This document shows, piece after piece, positions 27,090 to 36,319 of a stretch of 64,000 nucleotides of DNA. The stretch comes from Hominenteromicrobium mulieris (GTDB lineage Bacteria > Bacillota > Clostridia > Oscillospirales > Acutalibacteraceae). How positions within the stretch are numbered: position 1 is the first letter of the stretch; each line of letters starts with the position of its first letter. The notes under the pieces were generated by a model that saw nothing but the letters and a program-made list of their open reading frames with translations, ran no database searches and was not told where the DNA came from. Made by a program: the position numbers and the translations under genes. The stretch spans positions 62,001-126,000 of the forward strand of contig JAJJOY010000005.1 in the NCBI GenBank assembly GCA_021029595.1. The letters are read 5' to 3'.

Positions 27090-29735
27090 TTAGCCTTTCC
27101 TTTCGTTTTTTACAGCTTGCTCAATGCTCCGGTTTCTGTAAGAGTCATCGCCTGCCGTTACACTTTGAATATTCAGATGCGGCAAAATACGGAATACTTC
27201 CCGCGCGAAAACAGCATCGCAATTATACGTATTACGCTCTCTGCTGAAAAACAGCTTGATGTTTTCCGGCAAAGAAAGGAACATCTGCGTATCAATCACG
27301 GTGTAATCCAGCCAATCGTTATATTTATCGGTCAGCTCCTTGAGGGTGAGCTCGTTGAAATCCCTGCGCAGGAAAACCGCTACGGGCGCTTCCATGGAAT
27401 GCAGCTGCTGTTCCAGCTCTTTCGCCCAACCCTTATGGTCGTTCTTTCCGACAAGATAAACATTTCGCGGCCGCTTTTTGTTTTCGGCATAATCGATTAC
27501 TTCAAACTTCGGCGCTTTTCCGTAGAACAGCATATCGTTCAGGTTCTGGATATTATCCGGCGCATCGTAATTTGTAAACATCTTATAATACGCGTCATAC
27601 GCCGCACTGTTCACGTCTGCCTGCTTATCATTTTCGTGCAGGTATGCGAGCATTTCGTTCATGGTATAAATTTTGCGGAACGGGAGATCGCGCACATCCA
27701 TATACATGCCACGCTCTGCCATGTACGCATCATAGTCGTACATAAAGAGCACGATTGGCTTGCGCGTGATGGAAAAATCGAAGAAAACGCTGGAATAGTC
27801 CGTAATCAGCACGTCCACAGCATTCAAAAAGCTGTAACTGTCCACGTCATCCGGGAATTTTACAATGTGCTTATAACCTTCGATCGGCACCTTGTCTTTT
27901 ACAAGCGGATGCAGGTTCACGTACATGATCTGCTTATCCGTCAGCGCGCTGTCGAACTTTGTCAGCAGGTCGCGCACTTCCGCTTCGTACCCGCCTTTGT
28001 TTGCGCCGGAGCTCATCGCGCCGCGCCAAGTCGGCATGTAGGCAAAGGTTTCCTTGCCGTCCATTCCGTATTGCTTCCGCACCGCCGCTGCCGCGTCTTT
28101 ATCCCAGAATATCGCGTTGCGCGGGTACCCGCTCAGGATCACCTTTCCCGTATAGAGGTGATTCAGGTTGTAATCTTCCATCATGTGATCCATCGTATAG
28201 CGGTTCGGGTGCAGAAGATAGCTGCTGTGCAGGAAATTGCGCTGCATGTTGCTCATATCCTGAATGCCCATCGCCATTTTTTTGCCGAGGGTCTTCAGCG
28301 GCGTTCCGTGCCATGTATTCAAATAGACCTGCCCTTCACGGCGGATAAAATACGTTGGAAAGCTCACATTATTTACAAGGTATCGGCTCGTTGCCAAAAT
28401 CTTCTGGTATTTTCTCGAGCCGAGCGGAATGAGCTGCACACGGTTCAGCCCATACGCATCTAATATCTTCCGGTGCTCGCCCATCAGCTCTTTTTTCGAC
28501 GTGTAATAGATGGTAAACGTCGGGTCCTTTGCCAGCTCGCGCATCATTGCGAACGGCGAATCATTTAGGTTCGTACCGTGGAAGGATTCAAAAAGCACCT
28601 GCTTGTCGCAAAGCGGCTTCTTTTTACACGTGCGCACGTAGTAGTATTTATTCAAATAACTGCGCTTTGAGAAAACCGTCAAAGCCTTGCGCATCGTTTT
28701 TGCCGCTTTGCCCAAAAGGCGCAGCACGGAATTCGGCATCATGCTGTAAAGATACCACGTGAACTCGTGCTTGGCCAAAGCACCCATCAGCCGTTTTTTG
28801 GAGAAGAAAAAGTCAAAAAACACCTTGTTTCTGCGCCAGTCATCAAAATAGTGATCCAGATGCTGAAAGCCCTTATGGACGACTTTAAACTGCAGGTCTT
28901 TATCTTTATATGCCGTAAAATCGCGGAAGCGCAGGATCGTGTGCTTCAAATTGATGAAGCCGAGCACCTCTTTAAACTCCTCGAATGCGCCTTCCCGAAT
29001 ATAGTACTCGTTCATGATTGCGAGCGAATCATACATCTGCAGGATGTTCTCGGAGAATGTCGCCGTGATTGCGCCTTCGCGCTTTAGAATATAGTAGTAC
29101 AGCGGCTCGTTTACTTTGGAGATTCGGTTGGCATGCAGCATCAGCGGATAGATGGTCGCAATATCCTCATAAATTTTCCCTTTCGGGAAGCGTATCCCCG
29201 TGCGCTCAAATAAGGCGCGGCGGTAAATTTTATTCCAGGCATACGGTGCATTTGTGTACAGAAGCTTCGGGTTTTCGTGCAGGCTCACACCGAACTCCAG
29301 AGTGCTGCCGCGCTGGAAAAAGCGCCGCGTTTCGGTATTTTCGTCTATGCCGTAATAGCCGCAAACCACAATGTCCGAATCTGTTTCAGCGGCGCGGTCG
29401 TACAGCTTTTGGTACATAGTCACGTTTAAATAGTCATCGCTGTCCACAAAGCCGATGTATTCACCGTGCGCATACGGAATACCGTAGTTGCGCGCATCGG
29501 ATAATCCGCCGTTTTCTTTGATGAGGCTTATCACCTTCTGCGGATATGCTGCGGCATAACGGTCTATGATCGCCTGCGAATTATCCTTTGTGCCGTCGTT
29601 GACAACAATGATCTCCATTTCTTCCAGCGTTTGCTTCACTAAGGAATCAAGGCAACGCTCCAAATACGCTTCAACGTTGTATACAGGAACGATAACGCTG
29701 ACTTTTATCGAATCAAAATTACATTCTGACTTCAT
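27090..29735 (-). CDS. Fusion of GT2 glycosyltransferase and CDP-glycerol glycerophosphotransferase
   Basis: The 881-residue protein has an N-terminal GT-A glycosyltransferase (about 1-330; VIVPVYNVEAYLERCLDSL, VVNDGTKDNS, FVDSDDYL). A TagF/TagB-type glycerophosphotransferase follows (about 400-760; LNTWHGTPLKTLGKK and VLITDYSSVFFDFSITRKP). It probably adds a sugar and glycerol phosphate units to a cell-wall or capsular polymer. A short C-terminal part (about 770-881) is unassigned. It ends 4 bases before tagD and starts 2 bases after the TagB-like gene. Confidence 0.88.
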   Translation of the reverse strand: MKSECNFDSIKVSVIVPVYNVEAYLERCLDSLVKQTLEEMEIIVVNDGTKDNSQAIIDRYAAAYPQKVISLIKENGGLSDARNYGIPYAHGEYIGFVDSDDYLNVTMYQKLYDRAAETDSDIVVCGYYGIDENTETRRFFQRGSTLEFGVSLHENPKLLYTNAPYAWNKIYRRALFERTGIRFPKGKIYEDIATIYPLMLHANRISKVNEPLYYYILKREGAITATFSENILQMYDSLAIMNEYYIREGAFEEFKEVLGFINLKHTILRFRDFTAYKDKDLQFKVVHKGFQHLDHYFDDWRRNKVFFDFFFSKKRLMGALAKHEFTWYLYSMMPNSVLRLLGKAAKTMRKALTVFSKRSYLNKYYYVRTCKKKPLCDKQVLFESFHGTNLNDSPFAMMRELAKDPTFTIYYTSKKELMGEHRKILDAYGLNRVQLIPLGSRKYQKILATSRYLVNNVSFPTYFIRREGQVYLNTWHGTPLKTLGKKMAMGIQDMSNMQRNFLHSSYLLHPNRYTMDHMMEDYNLNHLYTGKVILSGYPRNAIFWDKDAAAAVRKQYGMDGKETFAYMPTWRGAMSSGANKGGYEAEVRDLLTKFDSALTDKQIMYVNLHPLVKDKVPIEGYKHIVKFPDDVDSYSFLNAVDVLITDYSSVFFDFSITRKPIVLFMYDYDAYMAERGMYMDVRDLPFRKIYTMNEMLAYLHENDKQADVNSAAYDAYYKMFTNYDAPDNIQNLNDMLFYGKAPKFEVIDYAENKKRPRNVYLVGKNDHKGWAKELEQQLHSMEAPVAVFLRRDFNELTLKELTDKYNDWLDYTVIDTQMFLSLPENIKLFFSRERNTYNCDAVFAREVFRILPHLNIQSVTAGDDSYRNRSIEQAVKNERKG

Positions 29736-29736
29736 T

Positions 29737-30894
29737 TTATCTATCCTTTATCCCTTCTGTAAGGAAAGTCATTATAAGATCCACACAGCGCTGCGTGTTG
29801 TTCGTGTCATCCGTCTCCACGAATTCTTTTCTAAAGGCGGTGAGCTTTTCGTAATCGTAGGGCGTGTGGAGAATACAGTCGACCAGAGGCTCGGCCTTTG
29901 TGAATGCGCAGTGCGGCATCTCTGCAAGCGGGTCAAAGTTGAGGCCGCGCGTTTCCTTGTAGCGTTCTAAATCGTAAACGTAGAAATACACCGGCTTTTT
30001 GATGAGGCTCGCCTCAATGGAAATAGCGGAATAGTCCGTGATGACGGCGTCTGCTACTGCCATTAGCGTGAAGGTGCCGAACTCCGGGCACTCGCGGAAT
30101 TTCGGCAGCACACGGCGGCGCTCCAAGCGCTCGCGGTCGAGTGGGTGCAGCCGCACGATGAGCAGCATACCCATTTTTTCCGCCGCCGTGATAAGCGGCT
30201 CAATCTCAGGCATTTGCTCGCCGTCGCGGAACGTAGGAGCGTATAGGACGATCTTCTGCCCGCGCAGTTCCGGGTAGGCCGCGAAAAAGCGGCGGCGGCA
30301 ACGCGCGCGATTCATTTTCAAAATGGCGTCTACGCGCGGCACGCCGGTCACGCGCATTTTATCGGCAGAAACGCCGAACGCCTCCTCATAGGCTTTTGCT
30401 GTACGGTGACTCGCACAGAGCACGGCATCGTAGTGCTTATGCATCCCCATGCGCTCCGCAAGCTCTTTATCGCGCCCGCCGGGCACGGAAAGCGCCTGCC
30501 TGCCAAATTTCTTAATGGCGCCAAGCGCGTGCCAGACCTGCACCACGCGCAGCTCTTTACGGTGATGCAGCACGCTGACCGGGATGCAGTAGCCGTCTAT
30601 GATGCACACATGCGCGGTGGAAAGCTCCGCGGCGCAGTGCTGCAAATGGAAACAATAGCGCAGGAGCTCTAACGGCGTATCGCCCATTTCGCGGCAGAGA
30701 TACACAAGGCGCACCCCTGGATCACGCGCTTCAATCTCTGCGCCGAGCTGTTCAAAATCCGGCCGCTGGCTGTTCGACTGGCGGCTGATCATGACGACTT
30801 TTTTCTGCATGGGGCGCAGCTTCATGACGGCGTACACGGCGTTATACAGCGCTTTGAAAACGGAGATCAGCCCGAGCAGTATTCTTTTTTTCAC
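29737..30894 (-). CDS. CDP-glycerol glycerophosphotransferase, TagB-like
   Basis: The 385-residue protein carries the family blocks VVQVWHALGAIKKFG and DAVITDYSAISIEASLIKKP, plus LYAPTFRDG. TagB enzymes add the first glycerol phosphate to the membrane-linked disaccharide. I start at the GTG at 30892-30894, where a basic-hydrophobic N-terminus typical of these membrane-associated enzymes begins and a GAAAGGGGCG ribosome site precedes; the frame is open 83 codons further upstream but that part looks unrelated. A -10-like TATACT lies at 31028-31033. Confidence 0.82.
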   Translation of the reverse strand: MKKRILLGLISVFKALYNAVYAVMKLRPMQKKVVMISRQSNSQRPDFEQLGAEIEARDPGVRLVYLCREMGDTPLELLRYCFHLQHCAAELSTAHVCIIDGYCIPVSVLHHRKELRVVQVWHALGAIKKFGRQALSVPGGRDKELAERMGMHKHYDAVLCASHRTAKAYEEAFGVSADKMRVTGVPRVDAILKMNRARCRRRFFAAYPELRGQKIVLYAPTFRDGEQMPEIEPLITAAEKMGMLLIVRLHPLDRERLERRRVLPKFRECPEFGTFTLMAVADAVITDYSAISIEASLIKKPVYFYVYDLERYKETRGLNFDPLAEMPHCAFTKAEPLVDCILHTPYDYEKLTAFRKEFVETDDTNNTQRCVDLIMTFLTEGIKDR

Positions 30895-31226
30895 AGAGGC
30901 TTCGCCCCTTTCTGTGCAGCGCCGTTCCATTTTTGCGCATAGCGTGCGGCCTTTGCCCGCACCCCAAACACACGCTGCCAAATTTTTCCGTTGCGGAAAG
31001 CCGCACTTTTTCGCATTAAACAGAGTTAGTATACCACACTGTGCAGAAAATCTCCAGTGTTTTACCGCAAAGTTCGCCGTTTCATTAAATCTTTGTAACA
31101 GTACGGAAAAATTTGCGCCCGAACCCCCGTGAATTTGTCGCATTCGCAGGAAAATTCAGGGTATTTTGCCTCCTAATCCTGCGTCAAAATCGTCTAAGAA
31201 GTCACAAATTCGCCGTAAGCCATAGG

Positions 31227-31265
31227 AAAAACGGGCAAGCACCGAAAAAGTGCCGCCCGTTTTTG
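31227..31265 (-). terminator. Bidirectional terminator between tagB-like gene and cotJC remnant
   Basis: Minus strand AACGGGCGGCAC pairs with GTGCTTGCCCGTT and ends in T residues; it directly follows the cotJC stop codon. Confidence 0.8.
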
Positions 31266-31266
31266 T

Positions 31267-31680
31267 TTAGTCGAACGAGGGGTTAAACGCGTAGAAGTTT
31301 TTGGAATCGAGTCGGTCAGTCGCGATGCGCAAGCCCTCGCCAAAGCGCTGGTAATGCACAATCTCGCGCTCGCGCAGGAACTTGATGGGGTCGCGCACAT
31401 CGGGATCATCCGCAAAGCGCAGGATGTTGTCATACGTTACGCGGGCCTTCTGCTCGGCGGCGAGGTCTTCGTTGATGTCTGCCAGCGTGTCGCCCGTTAC
31501 GGCGATGCACGCTGCACTGAACGGCGCGCCGGAGGCCGCTGCCGGGTAAACGCCCGTCGTGTGGTCGATGAAATACGCATCAAAGCCTTGCTTTTGAATT
31601 TCCTCCTGCGTCAAATTCCGCGTCAGCTGGTACACGATTGTCCCCACCATCTCGAGATGAGCGAGTTCTTCGGTGCCTAC
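31267..31680 (-). pseudogene. cotJC: cotJC manganese catalase-like spore coat protein, 5' end missing
   Basis: The last 137 residues match CotJC/manganese catalase closely: GTEELAHLEMVGTIV, FIDHTTGVYPAAASG, NEDLAAEQKARVTYDNILR, KFLREREIVHYQRFGE, KNFYAFNPSFD. The family normally begins about 50 residues earlier, with one more metal-binding glutamate. Here similarity stops sharply at VGTEELAH (about 31680), and the frame continues into unrelated sequence. The start codon, ribosome site and the cotJA/cotJB partners are gone. This is the last chromosomal gene before the mobile region, so it marks the left junction. Confidence 0.85.
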
Positions 31681-32091
31681 ATACGTGACAGAAATGCTCC
31701 GGTGTCCTTTCTTGGAGGACAAGCAGTTGCGTTTTGGACTTAAAATACATAGTCTTACCGAACTTAAGTCTGCAAAAAAGCGCTGCAATCCCGATAACGC
31801 AAAACACTCAAAAAGCCCTGATTTCATCGAAGAAATGAAGCCAAAACGAATTGTAAATCTGTATGCGGTTGCTTCTGTATGAGTATTAACTGTGTAAGAA
31901 TCGCCGTTAAATATGTTTCTGCTGTTTGCGGACAAGCAAATCTGCACTTTTCAACTGGTTGCTTCAAGAAAAGTCGAAAATCACTCGATTTACCGCAGTT
32001 GATTTTAAACTGAAAATTGGATATTTGCTCGATTACATAGCCGCCTGCTTCGCCGCAGGCGGCTAAATTTATGTGAAGGAGGAAAACCCAT
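31681..32091. other. Junction region without a recognisable gene
   Basis: AT-rich and unlike the flanking core. It has short open frames on both strands but no ribosome site or family match. A perfect 10-bp hairpin (AGCCGCCTGC / GCAGGCGGCT, 32039-32064) stands just before the parA ribosome site GAAGGAGG; it lacks a T run and may act as a leader structure. Confidence 0.6.
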
Positions 32092-32262
32092 ATGGCAAAT
32101 TGCAAAGTGATCGCGGTGACGAACCAAAAGGGTGGCGTGGGCAAGAGCATCTTTGCCCACGACAAGAACGGCAAGGTCGCTGCCGCATACCGATCGCTGA
32201 CAAAGGAGGTATTGGAGCTTGAGCGCAAAACCGAGAGATTTAGGGATGACGCCGCTCGATGA
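32092..32262 (+). pseudogene. parA: parA with large in-frame internal deletion
   Basis: ParA is the partition ATPase of these elements, normally about 270 residues. Here only 56 remain: the first 19 (MANCKVIAVTNQKGGVGKS) join directly to the C-terminal tail (IFAHDKNGKVAAAYRSLTKEVLELE). Walker A is cut after GK-S, and all other ATPase motifs are lost. In intact relatives the tail is preceded by EGKSIFAHD, so the join lies within a shared GGCAAGA. The strong ribosome site GAAGGAGGAAAACC is intact, so a short peptide is probably still made. Confidence 0.85.
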
Positions 32263-33160
32263 TCTGTTCTCCACCGACGAGAGTCGTGCGGAAGCGCAGC
32301 TTGAAAAGGTCGTCACGCTGAACCCCGCCGACATCTCCGACTTTCCCAACCATCCGTTCAAGGTCAAGCAGGACGAAGCTATGGCGGAGATGGTAGACAG
32401 CGTAAAGCAGTACGGTGTGCTGGTGCCTGCCCTTGTCCGCCCCAAAGCGGACGGCAGCTATGAGATGGTCGCCGGTCATAGGCGAAAATGTGCGGCAACG
32501 CTGGCGGGGATCACCGAAATGCCCTGCATCGTCCGCAACCTCACTGATGACGAAGCGACGATCATCATGGTGGACAGCAATTTGCAGCGAGAAACAATCT
32601 TACCGTCCGAAAAGGCATTTGCCTATAAGATGAAGCTGGAAGCCATAAAACGGCAGGGTCAGCGGTCGGATTTAACTTCGACCCCACTGGAGCCGAAGTT
32701 AAAGGGTAGCCGTTCTAATGAGGAACTGGCTGCAAGCAGCCCGGACAGCAGATCACAAATTCAGCGGTATATCCGCCTGACCGAGCTGATCCCGCCGGTT
32801 CTGGACATGGTGGACAGCGGCAAGATTGCTTTTCGTCCCGCCGTGGAGCTTTCCTACCTCTCCAAAGAACAGCAGCAGAGCCTATACGACACGATGGAGT
32901 GTGAGGACTGCACACCGTCGCTGGCACAGGCCATCAAAATGAAAGAGTTCAGCCGGGACGGAAAGCTGACGGAGGAAGTCATCCTCTCCATTATGCAGGA
33001 GGAAAAGCCGAACCAGCGCGAAAAGCCTGCTTTTCGCGACGAGCGAATAACGAGGCTCATTCCGAAATCGATTCCGCGAGGGCAGGAAACCGATTTTGTG
33101 ATCCGAGCACTGGAATTTTATAATCGGCACTTGCAGCGCCGACGCGATCAGGAAAGATAA
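32219..33160 (+). CDS. parB: ParB-like partition / DNA-binding protein
   Basis: The 313-residue protein has the ParB/Srx N-terminal domain (NPFKVKQDEA-type HPFKVKQDEAMAEMVDS, then VAGHRRKCAATLAG) and a helix-turn-helix middle (SNEELAASSPDSRSQIQRYIRL). The start is most likely TTG at 32219, because CAAAGGAGGT lies 8 bases before it; this places the first 15 codons inside the parA tail. It would bind a parS-like site, but its ATPase partner is destroyed. A terminator follows at 33312. Confidence 0.88.
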   Translation: MSAKPRDLGMTPLDDLFSTDESRAEAQLEKVVTLNPADISDFPNHPFKVKQDEAMAEMVDSVKQYGVLVPALVRPKADGSYEMVAGHRRKCAATLAGITEMPCIVRNLTDDEATIIMVDSNLQRETILPSEKAFAYKMKLEAIKRQGQRSDLTSTPLEPKLKGSRSNEELAASSPDSRSQIQRYIRLTELIPPVLDMVDSGKIAFRPAVELSYLSKEQQQSLYDTMECEDCTPSLAQAIKMKEFSRDGKLTEEVILSIMQEEKPNQREKPAFRDERITRLIPKSIPRGQETDFVIRALEFYNRHLQRRRDQER

Positions 33161-33311
33161 CGGGACGCCTTAGGGAAAGTCTGCCCTTTTGCGGAAGTGA
33201 AACGGCTGCGCAAATTTTCTCCCCCTCTCCACACCTCACCCCTGTTACTACCTGTACTACCCGAAAAAGAAAGATCACAGCTATATGTGGTCTGTATAGA
33301 AATTTTCCGAA

Positions 33312-33341
33312 AGGCGGCTGAAAAGCCGCTTTTTGTTTTTC
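33312..33341 (+). terminator. Terminator after parB
   Basis: GCGGCT-GAAA-AGCCGC followed by TTTTTGTTTTT. The 200 bases from parB to the next gene hold nothing else that I can identify. Confidence 0.85.
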
Positions 33342-33363
33342 AGAACGAACGGAGACAAAAATT

Positions 33364-33699
33364 ATGGTTCATTTCTTTGATGCGGACATAGCGAAAAAAT
33401 ACGGAGTTAATGCGGCGGTGCTGGCCTGCTTCCTTTGGGATTGTACCGAGCAGAAAAGTGCCGAATCGCCGCAGCTCCATGAAGGCAAGGTCTGGGTGCG
33501 CTGTTCGGTGCAGATGATGACCGGCTTTTTTCCGTTCCTGTCCTACGACGAGATCCGCTACGCCCTGAAACAACTGGTCAAGGGGCGGGTACTCACAAAA
33601 GGGCAATTCAACGAGAGCCGCTTTGACCGCACGAACTGGTACGCCTTTACCGAGTTCGGACAATTCCTGATGGCAGAAAGCGAGGGACGAACGCAATGA
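33364..33699 (+). CDS. Conserved mobile-element protein, winged-helix-like
   Basis: The 111-residue protein begins VHFFDADIAKKYGVNAAVLACFLWDC and has a YDEIRYALKQLVKGRVLTKGQFN segment that looks like a winged-helix DNA-binding end. Such proteins occur next to parB in conjugative elements of gut Clostridia; I recognise the type but not a function. It overlaps the next start codon (ATGA). Confidence 0.65.
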   Translation: MVHFFDADIAKKYGVNAAVLACFLWDCTEQKSAESPQLHEGKVWVRCSVQMMTGFFPFLSYDEIRYALKQLVKGRVLTKGQFNESRFDRTNWYAFTEFGQFLMAESEGRTQ

Positions 33700-34241
33700 A
33701 GGACGGCAGACACATCATTTGGAGCAACGACATTGACTACGACGACTGGCGGGAAGACTTGGAGGAGCAATACCCCGACCTCACCGAAGCCGAGCGCATG
33801 GAGCTGATGTATGAGTTGAACGGCGACTATCTGGACGACGAGCGCTCCAATCTGAACATCCAGCTCTCCCGTCCCATTCTCGTTGTCGGTGATCTGGGGC
33901 TTTGGAACGGCCGTCGCATGGGGTATAAGGAGATTCCGAGCGGCAATATCCGGGACTGCCTTTACAGCGAACGGGACATAGATTACAGCACTTGGTATGT
34001 GGATAAAAACGGCGACTTCCGCTGTGACGCCATCCATCACGACGGCACGAACCATTACCTCTACCGTGCCTATAAGGACAGCGTGAGCGACACGCAGATC
34101 GAGAATCTGAAAGAAAAAATCTACCGGGGCATCGCCACCCGTGCGGACATTACAAGAGTGACCCGCAGGCTGGGCGACGAGATCGCCCATGTTTACGGCT
34201 TTCCCATTCCCCGCAGGCAGGCACCGGTGCAGGAACGATAA
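33696..34241 (+). CDS. Hypothetical conjugative-element protein
   Basis: This 181-residue acidic protein starts MKDGRHIIWSNDIDYDDWREDLEEQYPDLTE. The middle part GDLGLWNGRRMGYKEI and the end GIATRADITRVTRRLGDEIAHVYGF are clear conserved-looking blocks. It has no membrane segment. I recognise it as common ICE cargo between parB and ardA but cannot give a function. Confidence 0.65.
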   Translation: MKDGRHIIWSNDIDYDDWREDLEEQYPDLTEAERMELMYELNGDYLDDERSNLNIQLSRPILVVGDLGLWNGRRMGYKEIPSGNIRDCLYSERDIDYSTWYVDKNGDFRCDAIHHDGTNHYLYRAYKDSVSDTQIENLKEKIYRGIATRADITRVTRRLGDEIAHVYGFPIPRRQAPVQER

Positions 34242-34252
34242 CGGAGGCAGCT

Positions 34253-34936
34253 ATGATGAATGTATCAGATACAAGGGGCTGCGCTTTTGAAGCCTTTATT
34301 ACCAACCTCGGCAAATACAACGAGGGCTTTTTGGTGGGCGAATGGGTGAAGTTCCCCGTGACCAATGAAGAAATGCAGGCAGTTTTCCGGCGCATCGGCA
34401 TCGGGCGGCGCTATGAGGAATGGTTCATCACCGACTATGACTGCCCGGATGCGGCCATCGGCAAGGTGCTCGGAGAATACGAAAGCCTGAGTGAGCTGAA
34501 CTACCTCGCCGGGCAGATCATGGAGCTGCGGGAGAGCGACGATTTCTGGCAGGCGGTCTTGGACTTGGGCGAGAACACCGGCAGTGTGCAGGAGCTGATC
34601 AACCTGACCGAGAATTTGGACTGCTTTGATTACCTGCCCGGTGTGCGGAATGACTACGACCTCGGCTATTACTGGATCGAGGAAAGCGGCTGCTATGACA
34701 CAAGCAACCTCGGTGCGCTGGCAAACTATATCGACTATGATGGTTTCGGACGGGACATTCGGTATGAAGAAGGCGGCGTGTTCGGAGATAACGGATATGT
34801 GCGGTCAAACGGCGGCCGCTTTGTAGACATCTACGACGGCGACATCGAGAACATCCCCGAAGAATATCGGATCAGTTCGCCCGCCGTCCCCATCCGCTCC
34901 GCAGCCCCACGGCAGACGGAACAGCCCGAACGATAA
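34253..34936 (+). CDS. ardA: Antirestriction protein ArdA
   Basis: ArdA mimics B-form DNA and blocks type I restriction enzymes when an element enters a new host. The 227-residue protein is strongly acidic. It has the N-terminal AFEAFITNLGKYNEGFLVGEWVKFP and the typical EWFITDYDCP, LNYLAGQIMEL and YDLGYYWIEE blocks. Its presence supports past conjugative transfer. Confidence 0.92.
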   Translation: MMNVSDTRGCAFEAFITNLGKYNEGFLVGEWVKFPVTNEEMQAVFRRIGIGRRYEEWFITDYDCPDAAIGKVLGEYESLSELNYLAGQIMELRESDDFWQAVLDLGENTGSVQELINLTENLDCFDYLPGVRNDYDLGYYWIEESGCYDTSNLGALANYIDYDGFGRDIRYEEGGVFGDNGYVRSNGGRFVDIYDGDIENIPEEYRISSPAVPIRSAAPRQTEQPER

Positions 34937-34964
34937 AATTTGCACCTTTGATATTAAACGACGC

Positions 34965-34994
34965 AAGCGGTGCAGAGAGATCTGCGCCGCTTTT
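34965..34994 (+). terminator. Terminator after ardA
   Basis: AAGCGGTGCAGA-GAGA-TCTGCGCCGCTT with a short T run. Confidence 0.75.
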
Positions 34995-35070
34995 ATGTTA
35001 GAAAAAATGCGAAGCAGATTGAAAAAGATATGCATAGCATGAAGTTTTTCTGGAATTTCAGCAAAAACTA

Positions 35071-35099
35071 TTGATTGAAACGGCGTTTTTGGCTATACT
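35071..35099 (+). promoter_or_regulatory. Promoter of the DUF4143 ATPase gene
   Basis: TTGATT and TATACT are 17 bases apart, 20 bases before an AAGGAGG ribosome site and start codon. Confidence 0.75.
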
Positions 35100-35119
35100 A
35101 ATAGTAAGGAGGCGATACC

Positions 35120-36319
35120 ATGATCGTTAGACCCTACTATTTGGATATACTGAAAACCTATCGGGATGTTCCACTAGTGAAGATCCTTGCCGGAATTCGC
35201 CGCTGCGGAAAATCGACCATTTTGGATATGTTAAAAGACGACCTGTTCGGTAACGGCATTGCGGCAAACCATGTGATCCACCTTCGCTATACTTCGGAGG
35301 AACTGGACGAGGGCATGACCGCCAAGCAGATGTACCGGAACATCAAGGAGAAAATAACCGACAGCGAGCGTTACTATCTTCTGCTGGACGAAGTACAGGA
35401 AGTGGACGGCTGGGAAAAGGCAGTCAACAGTCTGCTGGAGGATTTCAATACCGACATCTATGTGACCGGTTCCAACTCTAAGCTGATGTCCAGCGAAATC
35501 TCCACCTATCTGACGGGGCGTTATATCTCCATCCCCGTCTTTACCCTGTCCTTTGCCGAATATCTGGAGTTTAAGAAGGACAGCGGCCGCACGCCGAAAG
35601 AACTTTTGAACGAATATATCCGCATGGGTGGCTTTCCCATCGTTGCGCTCGGAAACTTCGATGAGCGTTCGTCCTATCAGATCGTCGAGGGGATATACAA
35701 TTCCGTTATCACGAGCGACATTACAAGACGGCATAATATTACAAACTTTGATTTGTTTAACCGTGTAGTGAAGTATGTTGTGGAAAATGTCGGCAAGACT
35801 TTTTCTGCCAACGCCATCGTAAAACTCATGAAAGGTGAAGGGCGCTCCCTTTCGGTGGAAGCGGTCTATAACTATCTGGAGTGGCTGGAAAAGGCTTTCG
35901 TGATCTATCGCTGCCAGCGGTACGATATGCAGGGCAAGACCGTCTTGAAAACGCAGGAGAAGTTCTATCTTGCGGACGCTTCTCTCAAATACTGCATGAT
36001 GGGCTTTAATCCGAAATCCGTTGCCGCTATGCTGGAGAACATCGTGTACTTTGAGCTTCGCCGGAAGGGCTATGATGTGTATATCGGCAAAAACGCCACC
36101 AAGGAGATCGACTTCGTGGCCGTACAGCGGGACGAGCGGATCTATGTGCAGGTATGCCGCAATCTGCCGGAGGGTTCCGACCGTGAGGTCGCCAACCTGT
36201 TGGAGATCAAAGACCATTACCCTAAGTATGTGGTGACGCTGGATGAACTAGCCGCAGGCAACATTAACGGTGTCAAGATCATGCATTTGGCGGATTTTCT
36301 GCTGAGCAAGGACTATTAA
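35120..36319 (+). CDS. AAA-type ATPase with DUF4143 domain
   Basis: The 399-residue protein has Walker A GIRRCGKST (about 25-33), Walker B YYLLLDEVQEVDGW, the sensor VTGSNSKLMSSE and a C-terminal DUF4143 domain ending in a nuclease-like block (YIGKNATKEIDFVAVQ). The family is very common in gut anaerobes, often near mobile DNA; its role is unproved, and defence or toxin-like roles have been suggested. It is transcribed alone, between two terminators. A second, broken relative is at 55376. Confidence 0.88.
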   Translation: MIVRPYYLDILKTYRDVPLVKILAGIRRCGKSTILDMLKDDLFGNGIAANHVIHLRYTSEELDEGMTAKQMYRNIKEKITDSERYYLLLDEVQEVDGWEKAVNSLLEDFNTDIYVTGSNSKLMSSEISTYLTGRYISIPVFTLSFAEYLEFKKDSGRTPKELLNEYIRMGGFPIVALGNFDERSSYQIVEGIYNSVITSDITRRHNITNFDLFNRVVKYVVENVGKTFSANAIVKLMKGEGRSLSVEAVYNYLEWLEKAFVIYRCQRYDMQGKTVLKTQEKFYLADASLKYCMMGFNPKSVAAMLENIVYFELRRKGYDVYIGKNATKEIDFVAVQRDERIYVQVCRNLPEGSDREVANLLEIKDHYPKYVVTLDELAAGNINGVKIMHLADFLLSKDY

